A DNA stretch of 64,000 bases from positions 40,723,454 through 40,787,453 of the forward strand of contig NC_030389.2 in NCBI RefSeq assembly GCF_001625215.2, given 5' to 3'. The position numbers were made by a program, and so were the translations under genes. Position 1 is the stretch's first letter. The number at the start of each line of letters is the position of its first letter. Origin of the DNA: Daucus carota subsp. sativus (taxonomy: Eukaryota; Streptophyta; Magnoliopsida; Apiales; Apiaceae). This document shows, piece after piece, positions 49,142 to 61,420 of the stretch. Under the pieces are notes generated by a model. The model worked only from the letters and a program-made list of their open reading frames with translations. It was not told the DNA's origin and made no database searches.

Positions 49142-51888
49142 TTACTGGCTTGTAACCTCCAAACCATTTCCTGAAAAACAAGATTTACAAAATGTCGGCC
49201 AATACCATAACCGAACTCAAACATGAACTGAATATAGAAACTTAAAATGACTAAAATACGTGAAGTAAAATTGACAAAATTTAAACCTTTCGGTCAAAGA
49301 CGATGCATTGAAAGAAATTAAAACCTACCATCAGGATCAAAGAAGAATACTTGCTTTGTCTTGCCATTGGGTTGAGTCCTTTCATGTGTCTGAATTCCTT
49401 TCTCCTGCAGATCAGAGCTACATAGCTTAAAACTTAAAAACAGGATATAATGTATTTTCAAGAAAAAGCTGTCATTTATAAATAAGGTAACTGTACTGAT
49501 TTCCTTCAAAAACTATCTATACAATCTATTGCTTAAATCATATGATTAGTCTTATATACAAACACTACCAAGAGAATGTTCTCATTCTTTTTCGCATCAC
49601 ATCCCATATGATCAATTGATGACACAGATTTTGATACCCATATAGCAATTTTCTAATGTAATGCTCTATGAGGCGAAAGCAATCTTGTGCAAAGTACTGA
49701 AATAAGCCAGCTAACTACACAATGCTTCCATAATTCTGTCTGATATGTAGTATACACGATGCCCGTGTATCATCTAAATAATTTCGGAAAACACAGCTCA
49801 CATGTTGGATAGGTTTTCCCGAATCTAGGACTGCTTATAAGACTACAGATGCATCATAAATAAACATTAAAAGGAGGTGTTCTAGGTACTTAACCATTGT
49901 TTTAGATCGAGTGAATTGCATTTCCACCCCTTGTCTTCATTCAAAATTCAGTTTTATATACCTAGAAATTGTACTTGGCATCCTTTTTCTTTTAAGTCCA
50001 ATACAAGTTGCACCTTTTTGACTCAATTCCGTCAAATTTGACCGCTAATGTTAATGTCTGTGAGGGAACTTTTGTAATTTACAATTTTTACGATATAATC
50101 GTTGGCTATATAACATTTGGATAGCTTACTTTCTATATTTAGCCCTAATTCTTTTCTTCTTCAGTATATATAATCTTTTTCTTTGAAAAATGATTGATAT
50201 GTGTCTAAGCATCACATTGTAATCTGTAATCTGGAACTTCAACTCTTTATCTCATATTTTTCTTAACCCTCTCATTTTGTCTCAATTAATTAGGGGAGTA
50301 TGGGTTTTAAACTAATTTAAGTTTTAGAGTGATAAAGAGCCAGGAGTCTACAGATACAAATTATAAAAAATATTATAAATAGGATGTATAGATTATGTAT
50401 GTCCATAACATCTATTAGAAACTATCAAACTAATAATTAATCAACAGATTAAGATATCAACAATTTCGGTTACACTGTAAAAAGGGCAAGCAACACTAAT
50501 TGAACAATAGTCCAAAATCCTTCACCAGAAGCAGAAAAATGTATGATTACCACAAATTTAGATAATATGCCAATAGCAACAAGTTTTTAAGTCGTTTAAC
50601 ATCATTCTTGACTGTTTTTCATGTTTCGTTGCAAATTCAGGCTATTATTCCTACTGGAAAATACATGTAAAAAAACCACATGGAAATCAAAAATACTATT
50701 ACCGAAAATTAACAAACCTTATAAATAACACTTCAAAACAAAGTCAAAAGCCCATAAAAAACCAATCAAATAGTAAAGTACCAACATCATTCAGTACATA
50801 TCATAACATGCCCTGATGAAGTAATAACCAATCAATAATAAAGTACTAATTTCATTTACTCCGAAAATAGTAAACGATCTTTGTTTGTTGATGGTACATA
50901 TTACAGATCATTACTATTTGTATACATAAAAAGGGAGTCGGAATTTGTTTGCCCTAGTGGGGACTGATCCACATCTAACTCCTGGTTTAACTGGCGATTC
51001 ATATCCATATTACCAATTTCAGCTATACAAATTACCAATCCTCCACCCTCAATATAAGTTGGTCCCCATTGGCCTATTTATATATTTGTAAAGGTTCAGA
51101 TAGGAACCGATACCAATAGGGGAATCCCAGAACTTAATCTCAAATCCCCTAATTTCTCCAACCCACAACCAAATGTTTTAGGAATTGGAGCTGAAACTGA
51201 AGTTAGGTTTCAATGTGGACAATGTTAGTCATAATAAAACGTGGATTGGCGATGATTAAGAAACAATCCAGATTAATAATAAATTTAAATGGTACCCAAG
51301 TTCCCTACCCAATGATGTATATATAGACAAAAGTTCAGTGGACTAGCCTTAAACAGCCTGCTAATCAAATACATTTCAATGGTCAGTAAGCAGAAGAACA
51401 CACATTTTGCAGGACATATTGTACTCCAATTAGTACTTAATTCAAGGGTATTTGGTTAACTGCAAATAGAAGAGAGAAAAGACCTTGAGAGTGTCAACAA
51501 AGGACTCGAAATTGGCCACGGAGAAAGCTATATGGTGACCCCTTGGCAGATCAGAAGGCTCCTTAACAGCAGAAACAGCACTCCATGGACCTTCAGGAAG
51601 TTTAGTAGCAGGATCTCTTTCAATGAGATGGAGAGCAAAAGATGAAGAAAGCTTAAGCCATATCACTCCAAACCCAAAATCAGGAGTTTCCATCTTCTCA
51701 AAACCTAGTATCTGGACACAACTCAAACACTTAACATATGACTGTCTGAACCACAACAAAACATGTTGATAAACAAAATTCAATGAAGAGGGCTAGTTTA
51801 TTATTACCTCCTGGTAGAACTGAGCAAGGCGGTTGATGTCGGAGGACTCTCGAGAGACGTGGTTGAGTGTGGCTCCCTGGGCTGCCAT
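49142..51888 (-). CDS. glyoxalase-I-like VOC-domain protein
   Basis: Four minus-strand exons join in phase to 137 residues: 51888-51808, 51711-51484, 49404-49329 and 49170-49142 (TAA). It is one vicinal-oxygen-chelate domain. LNHVSRES starts the first strand, with His10 a likely metal ligand. FALHLIERDP follows, then GHHIAFSV with a second His, and VFFFDPDGNGLEV supplies the last Glu. The pattern matches plant proteins annotated lactoylglutathione lyase / glyoxalase I family, but these small members often have not been shown to act on methylglyoxal. No targeting peptide, so probably cytosolic. Intron 2 is 2.1 kb (49405-51483). The 29-base last exon is short but its phase and stop fit. Confidence 0.88.
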
Positions 51889-53299
51889 TTCTTTTGTAAC
51901 TCACTTCGGAGTTGAGACCAGCTTGCTTTGGTATTTATAGGATTACGTTTAGTAGTTTGTTTAAGGATAAGAAAATATAATTGTCTTGTTTTTTTATTGG
52001 TGTCCTGTGTTGAATCTTGAATGTACAGGTGTGATGATGTCCTCCCATACGTGTACCTCTGAGGAACAAGCAGCCCGGCAGCCCCTGCCACTTACTACAC
52101 TCTCGTGTTTTGATTTTGCAAGGAAAAATGTTTTTCTTTAGGTGAAATATTAGTTATTTTCTTCAAAAATTAAATTGAGTAGTTTATTTTAAACTTTCTT
52201 TTTTATCAGAATTCTCGTAGGAAGATGGAGGAGATGTCCAGAATTAGTTTATTCTGGACAAAAGGCTCCAAATGTCACAGGATTTAAAGAAGAATAGAGT
52301 TCGGAGAAATGACTTAAAAATATTATTTATTAACATCAAATAATCTAGCGTTTTGATATTTAGACGAAAACATTAGATCGTGAGTGTAAAACGCTATATG
52401 AAATACTATTTTGGATTTCAAAACGCTAGATCGTGTAGCGTTAAGAAAGAAAAGAGCGATAAACGTGTGACGATCTAGTATTTTGAATTGCAAATTGATA
52501 GTTGACGGTCTATCTTTTATAATCCTGATATTTGAGGCATTTTTTAGACAACGGTGGCACCAAGACCAACACCTCTCATTCTGAAAGCTCGAATTAGTTC
52601 ATCACCGATGAAATCAGTTCATAGAACAAAAGAGAAAAATAAAGAATGATTAAACTATTTCTAACCTGAACCTGAAGTCCTCTGTCGAATTGATCATTCA
52701 TTCAATGAGCATTCCGAATCACAATTGCCAGTTGGTGTTGGTACATTGATTCCTTCCAAACTCCATTTGTCGAGTTGGTCGTTTATGCAATAAATATTTT
52801 TAACGGTAAAAATATAATTTTAGAAAATTTCGAACCTCTACATTCTTGATAATATTATTGATATATGAAATTACAAATTATAGACCTAATACCCAATTTA
52901 TCCAATTATAAAAAATTTAAAAAATCCATAGTTCAAACTTTTTATAGTGTTAATGTTATATCCAATTATATGCTAGAAAATGAAATTTAAAAATCCAAAG
53001 TTTAAACCTTTTTTTATGATGTTAAAGTTACAAGCGACAGAGTTAAAACAATCTGATCTGGCCATTGATTGTTGTAACAATCATCCCCCAACTAGGTAAC
53101 TATTACTTATAACAATTTTTTCACGGTTATTTATTACGGATGTCACGTCAACCTATCCGCGCTTTAGACACCTATGCTAGAATATTTATCTTTAGGAAAG
53201 ATTATTATCAACGATCTATTGTCAAACAATAATAGATTGTCAAAAACATCTCCCGACTTAAAAGTACCTATGTAGTGAACACATGTATACTTTCTATCA
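51889..53299. other. intergenic: glyoxalase-like promoter and PPR-gene 3' flank
   Basis: Around 52340-52510 the phrase AAACGCTA.AT or AACGCTAGATCGTG appears several times in direct and inverted form, which may be a small transposon relic. The open frame at 51804-52091 covers exon 1 of the glyoxalase-like gene in another frame. No extra gene found. Confidence 0.45.
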
Positions 53300-56200
53300 T
53301 TACCAATAATCTCTACATGAGCATATATTATCTTTGAAATGATGAAACCTGTTATTATCTCTTACAATAATTTCTCTTCCAACAATGCCAGATATAAACT
53401 TAATAGCACTATGACAATCAACGCAAATCCGAAGATTTTTTGTTATTCTAATAGGGACTCCAGGGGGTATCACGATCAGTGCAAAAGCAAGGGCAATCTT
53501 CTCGCTGTGGTACGAAACTTCTGATTCCCTCTCTTCCTCCTCTAAATCATATAGAGCAAACTTAGTATCAGGTACATAGCCAGCAGCCTTCATCTTTTCT
53601 TTCAAATAAGTAAGCATTGTCTGAATCTCAGTGTTTCTCTCGTGTGAAGTATCTTTCGCTTGGAAAACATGGGTTTTATCCTTAACTGAGATCCAACTGC
53701 ATCCTGCACCCTTTTTGATTCCCACATCCATCATCTCTTTCCTCACAAGGTTGGCGTCTTCCCACCTGCATGAATTATTTATGTGCAATTAAACAAGAAA
53801 ACAAATATGCAGCACGTATATGTGCAACCAAACCACTATGTACTACAGCACTAGATATACTGTCATCTAATTCAAAAATTGTATAGAACTTTATCACAAA
53901 ACATGGGAACTTCACGTTATCACTTAAATGGTGCTCGTAAATTGAAAAATGGTGGTGTTAAAAACAAAATTAGCACAAAATTCTAGAATTGTATCCCAAC
54001 AGATTTAAGGTATTAATTGTGAAAATTAAAAGGTTGCATGTAACTACTTCCAAAAATATTGTTGCCCATCACAGACTTGTATTAAAGGTTTAGGAAAATA
54101 TTTTTCTTAAAGTCAAGTAAGAACACAAGAAGAACGGTTTAGGAAAGACCTTATTATTTTGTTTGAACAACTGACTCATAACTAATTATCCAACCAAAAC
54201 CTGTATTGTTTGACGTGTTTAATGTCATTCTTACACGGGTTCTTGTTTTAACCAGTTTATAGGGAAATGCAGCAGCCTGGATTAAGAGCTTACTTGTCCA
54301 TGTATTCACATTATAAAAGTATCCATTAATGGTTTGTTATAGAACGTTACAAGAATATTGGGAGAAGTTCCCAGCAATGGTTCCCATAACTAACAATTTT
54401 TAATAACCAATAAGTATCTCAATTCTCAAAACAATTTCCTTTTGTTACAAAAGCTAAACCTTATTTGCATAAATCTATAGTCTATCCTTTCAACTCTTGA
54501 AAACAACCTTGGCTAATCTTCATCTTTAAAAAAATTCATTATGTTTCGGTCCTAAATTATTAAGGATTTGACACTATAACTTAAGGTTTTATTTTGAATC
54601 ATGTTGGCACTCTGCTCTGATTTTGAATTTAGATTAAGGTTCCTTTTATCGCCCGGAAAATAACTTGATTTTGGAAAATGATTTCCGGGAAAATAAATTC
54701 TCGACAATATATTTATCACGGAAATCATTTTCCGGGAAAATATTTTCTCGGAAATTATTATTCGGGAAAATAATTTCCGTCATTTCACTATCGTGAAAAG
54801 ATTATAAAAATTGGTGGAAAAGTGATCAATTTGGAAAATGTTTTCCTCTTTTGAGAAGGGGAAGTCATTTATCCGGATATCATGTCATTTGTTCAAAGAA
54901 ATTTTCCTCCTCCAGAAAACATTTTATTTTTATTGCAGGAAAATGTTTTTAGAATTTCTGATTTTCCTGCATTTGTTTGGTTTCTGGAAAACATATTCTG
55001 GAAGGTAAACAAAAGTTGGACCAGGAAAATGTTTTCTGGCAAGAAACGGAGCCTAAGATGTTACAATGCACTTAAAAGTGCTACTGTATATTACCTATTC
55101 TTTTGTGAGCCTACACTACTATGTACAACCGATGTTTACTAGGGGCTTTACGTGGCTGTTAACAAGTGTTTGTTCTTAAAATGTGAGCTCAGATTATTTG
55201 CTCCTCTTAGACACACTGCTAAATATAGAATTTTAAGTTAGCATGTTAAAATCTATGCAGTCCAATATAATAAATCATGTATTCTTTCAAATTCAATCTA
55301 CCGAGTCATGGAAATACCATTAAGCATCTACAACCAAAACAGATATACACAACTCTAAAATATAAAAAAGCGCAGAATAGTGAGTAGGAATTACCGGCCA
55401 GCAGCTGCAAACATGTTTGAAAGCAGTACATGATTGCCCGAGTCTTTTGGATCAAGTTCAAATAAGTTTTCAGCTGCAATCTTTCCTAATTCTGGCTTAC
55501 CATATACTCTACAAGCTCCTAGAAGAGCCCCCCAAACTGAAACACCTGGACGAATAGGCATTTTCTTGACGAACTCGTAGGCACGATCTACCATTCCTGC
55601 TCTCCCTAACATATCCACAACGCAAGCATAATGCTCTATACCAGGTTCGATCCCATACCTCTCCCGCATCGACTCAAATATCGCCATGCCTTCTTTCATA
55701 GCCCCAGATCTGCTACACACTGACAATACACATACAAGTGTCACGTAATTCGGAGCAACCTCATGTTTCATTTCCTCAAACAAAGCTAAAGCAATGTCTG
55801 CATGTCCTTGATGAGCATAACCGCCAATTAAGGCATTCCATGTAATTGAATTCCTTTCTGGCATCTCACGAAATGCTTGGTCACAATCCTGTATACTTCC
55901 ACACTTCCCATACATGTCCACAAGTGAACTCCCAACAAAAACATTCAACTCAACACAAGCCTTCACCGCAAGAGCATGAACCATTCTCCCCAACTCAAGC
56001 GCCGCAATACCTGCACACGCGCTAACAACACTCGACAACAAAAAATCCTTCGGCTCAATTCCTTCCCTCCGCGCACTCAAAAACACCTCACACGCCTTCT
56101 CCTTCTCCTCATTCTGCTCAAACGCAGCCACCATTGAACACCACGAGACATCATTCCTCATCCTCATCCCACCAAAAACCATCTCCGACGACACAACATC

Positions 56201-56980
56201 CCTACACTTCCCGTAAAAATCAATCATCCCATTCCCAACCGAAACATCCTCACTAAACCCACTCCTAACCACAAACCCATGCACTTGCCTCCCCAACACC
56301 GCATCCCTCATATCCGCACACGCGTTAAAAACCGCACACAACGTAATCGAATTCCCCTCCCCACTAATCCTCCTTAACTCCACAAACTTCCCCACTCCCT
56401 CCCTCCCCCTCCCATCCACCACCAAATTCGAAATACACGCATTCCACGTCGCTAAATTCCTCTCCGGCATTTCATCAAACACCTTCCTCGCATCCTCCCT
56501 CAACCCAATTTTCGCATACATATCAAAAGCACTACACCCCACAAACACATCTCTCCACAACCCCACCCTAATCACCAACCCATGAACCTGCCTCCCCACT
56601 CTAAAATCCCTAATCGCTCCACTCGCCTTAAAAACACACGGAAACGTGAAATCATTAGCCTCAATCCCCTCGCACCGCATTCTCGAAAAATTTACAATGG
56701 CATCCACAAAATGTCCGTTCTGAACAAACCCAGAAATCAGTGAAGTCCAGGTGACAACAGAGCGGTGATTGGTGGGGGTGAGTTGGAGAACGAGTTGAGC
56801 TGAGTTGGGCAGGTCGAGTTTGGCGTACATGTTGATGAGATGGTTTGAGAGGAATGGAGGGAGAGGGGGAATGAGGGTTTTGATGATCTGGGCATGGGTG
56901 GATTTGGCGAGGAGATGTGAGTGAGTTGAAACGGACGATTCGATGAGTGAAGCTAGCGAGTTGGGTGTTAGAAATGGCAT
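53300..56980 (-). CDS. LOI1: PPR-DYW mitochondrial RNA-editing factor, LOI1/MEF11-like
   Basis: Two exons, 56980-55395 and 53765-53300 (TAG or other stop at 53300-53302), give 683 residues. I chose ATG 56980 ([13 protein letters not shown]) because the longer frame opens with GTG; the length then matches the Arabidopsis protein (684 by memory). It has a row of PPR motifs ([49 protein letters not shown]), E motifs, and a DYW deaminase domain in exon 2 with the HSEK and CVDCH zinc-site motifs, ending CSCRDYW. The sequence follows Arabidopsis LOI1/MEF11 (At4g14850) along its whole length, including GYAHQG and [13 protein letters not shown]. That protein edits cytidines in mitochondrial transcripts, including cox3, nad4 and ccb203 sites, and its loss changes isoprenoid responses. 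A 1.6-kb intron splits AAAGR|WED; its first in-frame codon is TAA. Confidence 0.93.
54635..55055. mobile_element. MITE-like element inside the PPR-gene intron
   Basis: Left AAGGTTCCTTTTATCGCCCG and, from the right inward, TAGGCTCCGTTTCTTGCCAG are related inverted ends. The interior is full of GGAAAAT(G/A)ATTTTCC palindromes. No coding capacity. Superfamily and exact limits are uncertain. Confidence 0.55.
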
Positions 56981-57333
56981 TCTTAGGGCTGTGCATGTTT
57001 GGGGTTTAAGACTAGGGTTTAAGGATACTTGTTTTGTAATTTGGCGCCCATTTAAACCTCTGTTGAGAGCAACAGCAACAGACACCCTATACTCCCTCCT
57101 AAGTTATATTGTAGTGAATTTGATCTCCAGTGGCTCTTAAAAAATTAGGAGCAGCATGTGCCTCTTCAATACAGAAGAGCACATATTGACTCTAGATTAA
57201 TTTTATATTAATATTTGTTATCTTCTCTCCAAAACCTGCCCATCATTTCCCTCCTCCTCTGATATTTCCCTCTCTTTTGTTATTACTTCACCATCAATCA
57301 TAATTCTATTTTCTGAAAACTCATCAGTCTAAG

Positions 57334-58424
57334 ATGGATTTTGAGCAGGGTGTATCATCTTTTTCCAATATGTTGAACTCTGATTATCGTATTTACGATG
57401 AGTTTACAACACCTGCAAATGTATATTTATCACAAGATTGTGGTGGTGAAAGAAGTGAAGAAGTGATTGTCATTCCCTCTTCAGTTTGTTCTTCACAGAC
57501 TACAAAAGATAGAAGGCCGCGAACAAAGAATTTCACGAAACAAGAGGATGAGATGTTGATTTCGGCATGGCAAAATATTTCATTTGATCCCATCACTGGA
57601 GTTGATCAAACCAATGGAACATATTGGGAAAGAGTACACAACTATTATATGAGGTACAAAAATTTGCAATCAGATCGCACATGGAACTCATTGATGCATC
57701 GATGGTCTGTTATTCAACTTGGGGTTAACAAATTTCAAGGATTTTATAATCAAATAGGTTCACCAAGTGGTTGTTCCGAAGATGATAAGGTATTTAAATT
57801 CCTATTTAATTTAATGAAAGTTGATTCAATATAATGTTATGATTGATTTTCTTGTTTTTACTATGAAAATAGATCTCCCGCACAAAAGAGATGTACAAGG
57901 ACCTCTACCACACTAATTTTTCATTAGAGCATTGCTGGAAGATTTTGAGAAATTTACCTAAATGGAATGCAAGTTTTGCAACAAAAAAGCCAAAAAACAG
58001 TCAAAAGGATAGTGCAGCTTCTTCACCCTGTACTCCAGAATGTGTGGTGTTGGAGGACTCGGAACTCAAAAGACCAGTTGGAAGAAAAGCTGCAAAAGAG
58101 ATAGAGAGAAAAAGAAAAAGATCAGAAAATGAACATGATGATGGTGGAGCTGCCATTTTGGAACAAATGAGAGCTGATCATCTTGAGTCAAAAAAACAGA
58201 GGAATGAACATCTTAAAGAGATGATACAATTAGCAAAAGAGAGAGCCGAACGTGAAAAAGAAAGAGATGAACGTGAGAAGATAAGAGAAGCTCATGAACA
58301 AAATGAAGCTGATGCAAAAATTATGGCAGTGGATACAAGTGATATGGGGGATTTGGAAAAAGAGTATTTCAACTCGAGGAAGAAAGAAATCATTGAGAGA
58401 ATTCGCTCTCGTACTACAACCTGA
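57334..58424 (+). CDS. Harbinger-associated Myb/SANT-like protein (transposon ORF1)
   Basis: Two exons, 57334-57789 and 57873-58424, join in phase to 335 residues. Residues about 65-150 are a Myb/SANT-like DNA-binding trihelix (NFTKQEDEMLISAWQNISFD, TYWERVHNYYMRYK, RTWNSLMHRWSVIQ). The second half is the domain often annotated as NAM-associated: GRKAAKEIERKRKRS, then a charged, highly helical stretch (LAKERAEREKERDEREK) likely to form a coiled coil. In PIF/Harbinger elements this protein binds the element ends and helps carry the transposase into the nucleus. Host genes copied from it are often misnamed glutathione S-transferase T3-like. The frame is fully open, so the element may be fairly young. 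Confidence 0.85.
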
Positions 58425-58730
58425 TGCGTATTAGTACTAAGCACTACTTCGACCTTTTTGTTGTATTTAGATAATAGCAATTACTATTGCCCGTTTTTGT
58501 TGTACAATGCAAGATTTTTGGCTAGTATAATCTGAAAAAGGGCAGTTTGGTTTACTAGTATTGCTGGTTGGATGTACTGCTATGTTTTGAATATGATGGC
58601 TTCCTTGTTATCTTGTATTAAGCTTGTTTTTATCCTGTATTAAGCTTGTTTATGTAGAGTTGATAGCTGCTTGTTGGGGAAAATAGAAAGATTTCGTTTT
58701 CATGTCACAGAATCATTGGTGGTTTTCATG

Positions 58731-59786
58731 TCAAATGTGCTTTAGTGTTTCGATGTCCCAAAAATGAGCTGGTCCACGTACTATAACAAATCGAGCTTGA
58801 AGTACACCAAATGCTCTTTCCACATCCTTTCGAACAGATTCTTGCATCTTAGCAAAATACTTTCTCTTATTTCCTTGAGGAGCTGAAATGGTCTTGACAA
58901 AAGTCGGGTAGGGAGGATATATGCCATCAGCAAGGTAGTATCCCATATCATAGTCGTGACCATTCAAAACGTAATGAACTTCAGGGGCTCGACCTTCAGC
59001 CCATTCTGAAAATAAATTTGACCGATCTAGTACGTTAATATCATTTAGTGAGCCTGGCAATCCAAAGTAAGCATGCCATATCCATAAATCATGGGAAGCT
59101 ATGGCTTCAAGTATAATTGTTGGTTCGTGATAACGACCTGAAAATGCTCCATGCCAAGCAGTCGGACAATTCTTCCACCTCCAATGCATACAATCTATAC
59201 TCCCTAACATACCCGGAAATCCTCTTTGCTCCGCAATGCCACTCAATCTTTTGATATCATTCTTATTTGGCGACCTTAAGTACTGCTTCCCAAATACTTG
59301 ATTGACTGATATGACAAATCTTTTTAAGCTTTCTATTGCAGTGCTTTCACCGATTCGAATGTAATCATCAAGTGAATCTGCAGGTACTCCATAGGCTATC
59401 ATTCTCAATGCAGCAGTTATTTTTTGGAGTGACGATAATCCAGGAACTCCAGCTGCATTACATTTTTGTACAAAGTAAGGATCGTGCTTCTCAACGGCTG
59501 CTTGTATTTGAAGGAATAATGATCGTCTCATACGGAATCTTCTACGAAAAATGTAATCTGGATATGTTGGATCATCGCCAAAATAATCACGATATATGAG
59601 TTGATGACCTTGTGCTCTACTGCGGTTAATGACACGATGGTTGAAAACAGATCCGCCATGACGTACAACGCTGTTGCTGTTCTTCCTGTGATTGAGTTGC
59701 GTGTATGTTGCTACAAACATGTTCATTTCTTCATCTTCCTCTTCTTCTTCTTCAGCTAAATACTCGATAATTTCTTGAGGATCCAT
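58731..59786 (-). CDS. PIF/Harbinger transposase (HARBI1-like DDE nuclease), C-terminally truncated
   Basis: Open from ATG 59786 for 351 residues. An acidic N-terminus (EEEEEEDEE) precedes the DNA-binding part (YPDYIFRRRFRMRRSLFLQI) and the DDE_Tnp_4 nuclease. The three catalytic acids are present: GSIDCMHWRW (Asp), GSLNDINVLD (Asp) and VERAFGVLQARF (Glu). Related proteins continue some 60-80 residues beyond LKHI, with an ACIILHNMI-type helix. Here a TGA follows at once and the downstream DNA does not resume, so the C-terminus has been lost. The protein may therefore be inactive even though the catalytic core is intact. It lies tail-to-tail with ORF1, 306 bases apart. Confidence 0.88.
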   Translation of the reverse strand: MDPQEIIEYLAEEEEEEDEEMNMFVATYTQLNHRKNSNSVVRHGGSVFNHRVINRSRAQGHQLIYRDYFGDDPTYPDYIFRRRFRMRRSLFLQIQAAVEKHDPYFVQKCNAAGVPGLSSLQKITAALRMIAYGVPADSLDDYIRIGESTAIESLKRFVISVNQVFGKQYLRSPNKNDIKRLSGIAEQRGFPGMLGSIDCMHWRWKNCPTAWHGAFSGRYHEPTIILEAIASHDLWIWHAYFGLPGSLNDINVLDRSNLFSEWAEGRAPEVHYVLNGHDYDMGYYLADGIYPPYPTFVKTISAPQGNKRKYFAKMQESVRKDVERAFGVLQARFVIVRGPAHFWDIETLKHI

Positions 59787-60247
59787 TAGAATAACAGTGA
59801 GACTATATTTTGCAATGTATTTGCATTTGGTGTTATTGAAAATGGAAGCTCTTGAAGTAGAGCCTTTGGAATTGAATGTGAAGTAGCTGTTGAAATTTGA
59901 ATGCTGCAGAGAAAGCCAAATAGCCTTTGCAAATAAAAAAACTGATTATAAATGAATAGAGAAGATGCTTGAGGAGAGCTGTTGGAGTCCTTGTATTCAT
60001 TATATGCTAAAATGGGTTAAGAGTGTATATTATAATTATTTTTGTAGGGAGCCAGTGAAGCAACTCTTGGAGTTGCTCTCAGTCCTGCCTGGTGCATGTT
60101 TTGTTGTTTCTGCCAGAGTATGATATGAGGTTGGGCTCAAATTTATACAATCTACAAATATTTTTTCAGAATAAAAGAAAAGGAGTTGAGCTATATAATT
60201 TATATTGCACGGTTCAATCCGGAAGAAGTGAGATCAATGGAATTATA

Positions 60248-60889
60248 CTACCTCCGTCCCATTTTATGTGAACGGATTTGACTTTCACGGAAATTAAGAA
60301 AAAGATAGTAAATGTAGTTGAAAAGTGGGTAAAGTGGTGGGACCTATCAATATTTAATAATAGATTTGAGATAGTGGAGAAAGGTAGTGGGTGTAATAGT
60401 GTATATTTAATACTCCCTCCATCCCATTTTAAGTGTCCACTTTGAAAATTTCACACATATTAAGAAATAATTAATATCATGTTTTGATCATTATCTTCCA
60501 CAACTAATCACCTTAGTTTTCATAACATATTGATTATGCACCTCATTAATTACTATGTATTTGGACCTTTTTTCATTTCAAATTACACTATACATTCATA
60601 ATCTCTCTAAATACATTTATGAGGGGCTTGTTGGTTGTATTTAATTCTATATTGGAAATAGTATAAAGTTTACATAGATTAAAGAGTATGACACATATTT
60701 TGGGAAATTTTTTTTTTGGCAAAATGGACACTTAAAATGGGATGGAGGGAGTAATAAGAGAGTATAAAATATTGAGTTAGTGGGTGTAATAGTGAAAAGT
60801 AGTGTTCAAAAATAGTAAGTATTCTAGGTTCATTCTTTTTGGGACGTCCCAAAAAGGAAATGAGGTCACATAAAATGGGACGGAGGGAG
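60248..60889. mobile_element. Stowaway MITE (outer, host of a second Stowaway)
   Basis: TA flanks (60246-60247 and 60890-60891) and ends CTACCTCCGTCCCATTTTAT / ATAAAATGGGACGGAGGGAG. Minus its passenger (60413-60751 plus one TA) it is about 300 bp. The interior (AAGTGGTGGGACC, ATAATAGATTTGAGATA) matches 2922-3269, so it is the same subfamily. Confidence 0.9.
60413..60751. mobile_element. Stowaway MITE nested in another Stowaway
   Basis: TA flanks (60411-60412 and 60752-60753). Inverted ends CTCCCTCCATCCCATTTTAA / TTAAAATGGGATGGAGGGAG are perfect over 20 bases and continue as GTGTCCA. Length 339 bp. It inserted after the outer element was in place. Confidence 0.93.
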
Positions 60890-60891
60890 TA

Positions 60892-61420
60892 TTGGATTAT
60901 ATTTTCTTCAAAAATTGGTAATAAGATTATTTTTATGAAATGTTTTGTATAAGTTAGATTCGGAAAAAGTACAAGTTAGATGCTCGGCTGATCACCGTGT
61001 TAGTATAACTCACCGTAAGCGAACGATTTTCACAGAATAGTTTTAAATGATTTTATACTCTTGTAATTGCCATATTTTTATAAAAATATAATTGTTGTTC
61101 TCTTGTAAGCAAGTTACATTTAGAATCTGATATATTTCAGTTTCCTTCTTTTTATTTCATTTGTTCTTTTATATATATTTGTTGAGCACCTCTTGCTCAC
61201 TCTTGCTATTCCTTTTAATCTTTTCAGCTAAAGATTAAGATGATTCATTTGTCGAGCTGCGCGTAAGTGTAAAGCTAAGCGAGATTGTCAGGGAGATGTC
61301 TATAAGAATAATTCTGGTTAGAATTGTGTTATTTCAGTTTGATTGTATAATAAATATATTTATTGGTTATCAGTTACTCTTCTTGTTCATAAAGGAATTT
61401 GGTAATTAACAAAGATGAGG
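60892..61420. other. intergenic, nothing recognised
   Basis: AT-rich 0.5 kb between the Stowaway pair and the GC-richer fossil. No gene or repeat recognised. Confidence 0.35.

Larger units (their letters stand above)
57115..60078. mobile_element. PIF/Harbinger DNA transposon with both ORFs, 3' end of transposase lost
   Basis: Contains a Myb/SANT-like ORF (plus) and a Harbinger DDE transposase (minus), convergent, as in plant PIF elements. The right end is GAGCAACTCCAAGAG read inward from 60078. Just inside it, CACTGGCTCCCTACAAAAAT corresponds to CAGTGGCTCTTAAAAAATTA at 57128 on the left, so the subterminal inverted repeat is visible but the outermost left end is eroded. No target duplication could be fixed. 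The left end lies ~135 bases before the LOI1-like start codon. Confidence 0.78.

Noticed and set aside
56980-57085. 35-codon N-terminal extension of the PPR protein
   Set aside because: It opens with GTG, not ATG; starting at ATG 56980 gives the length expected from the Arabidopsis homologue.
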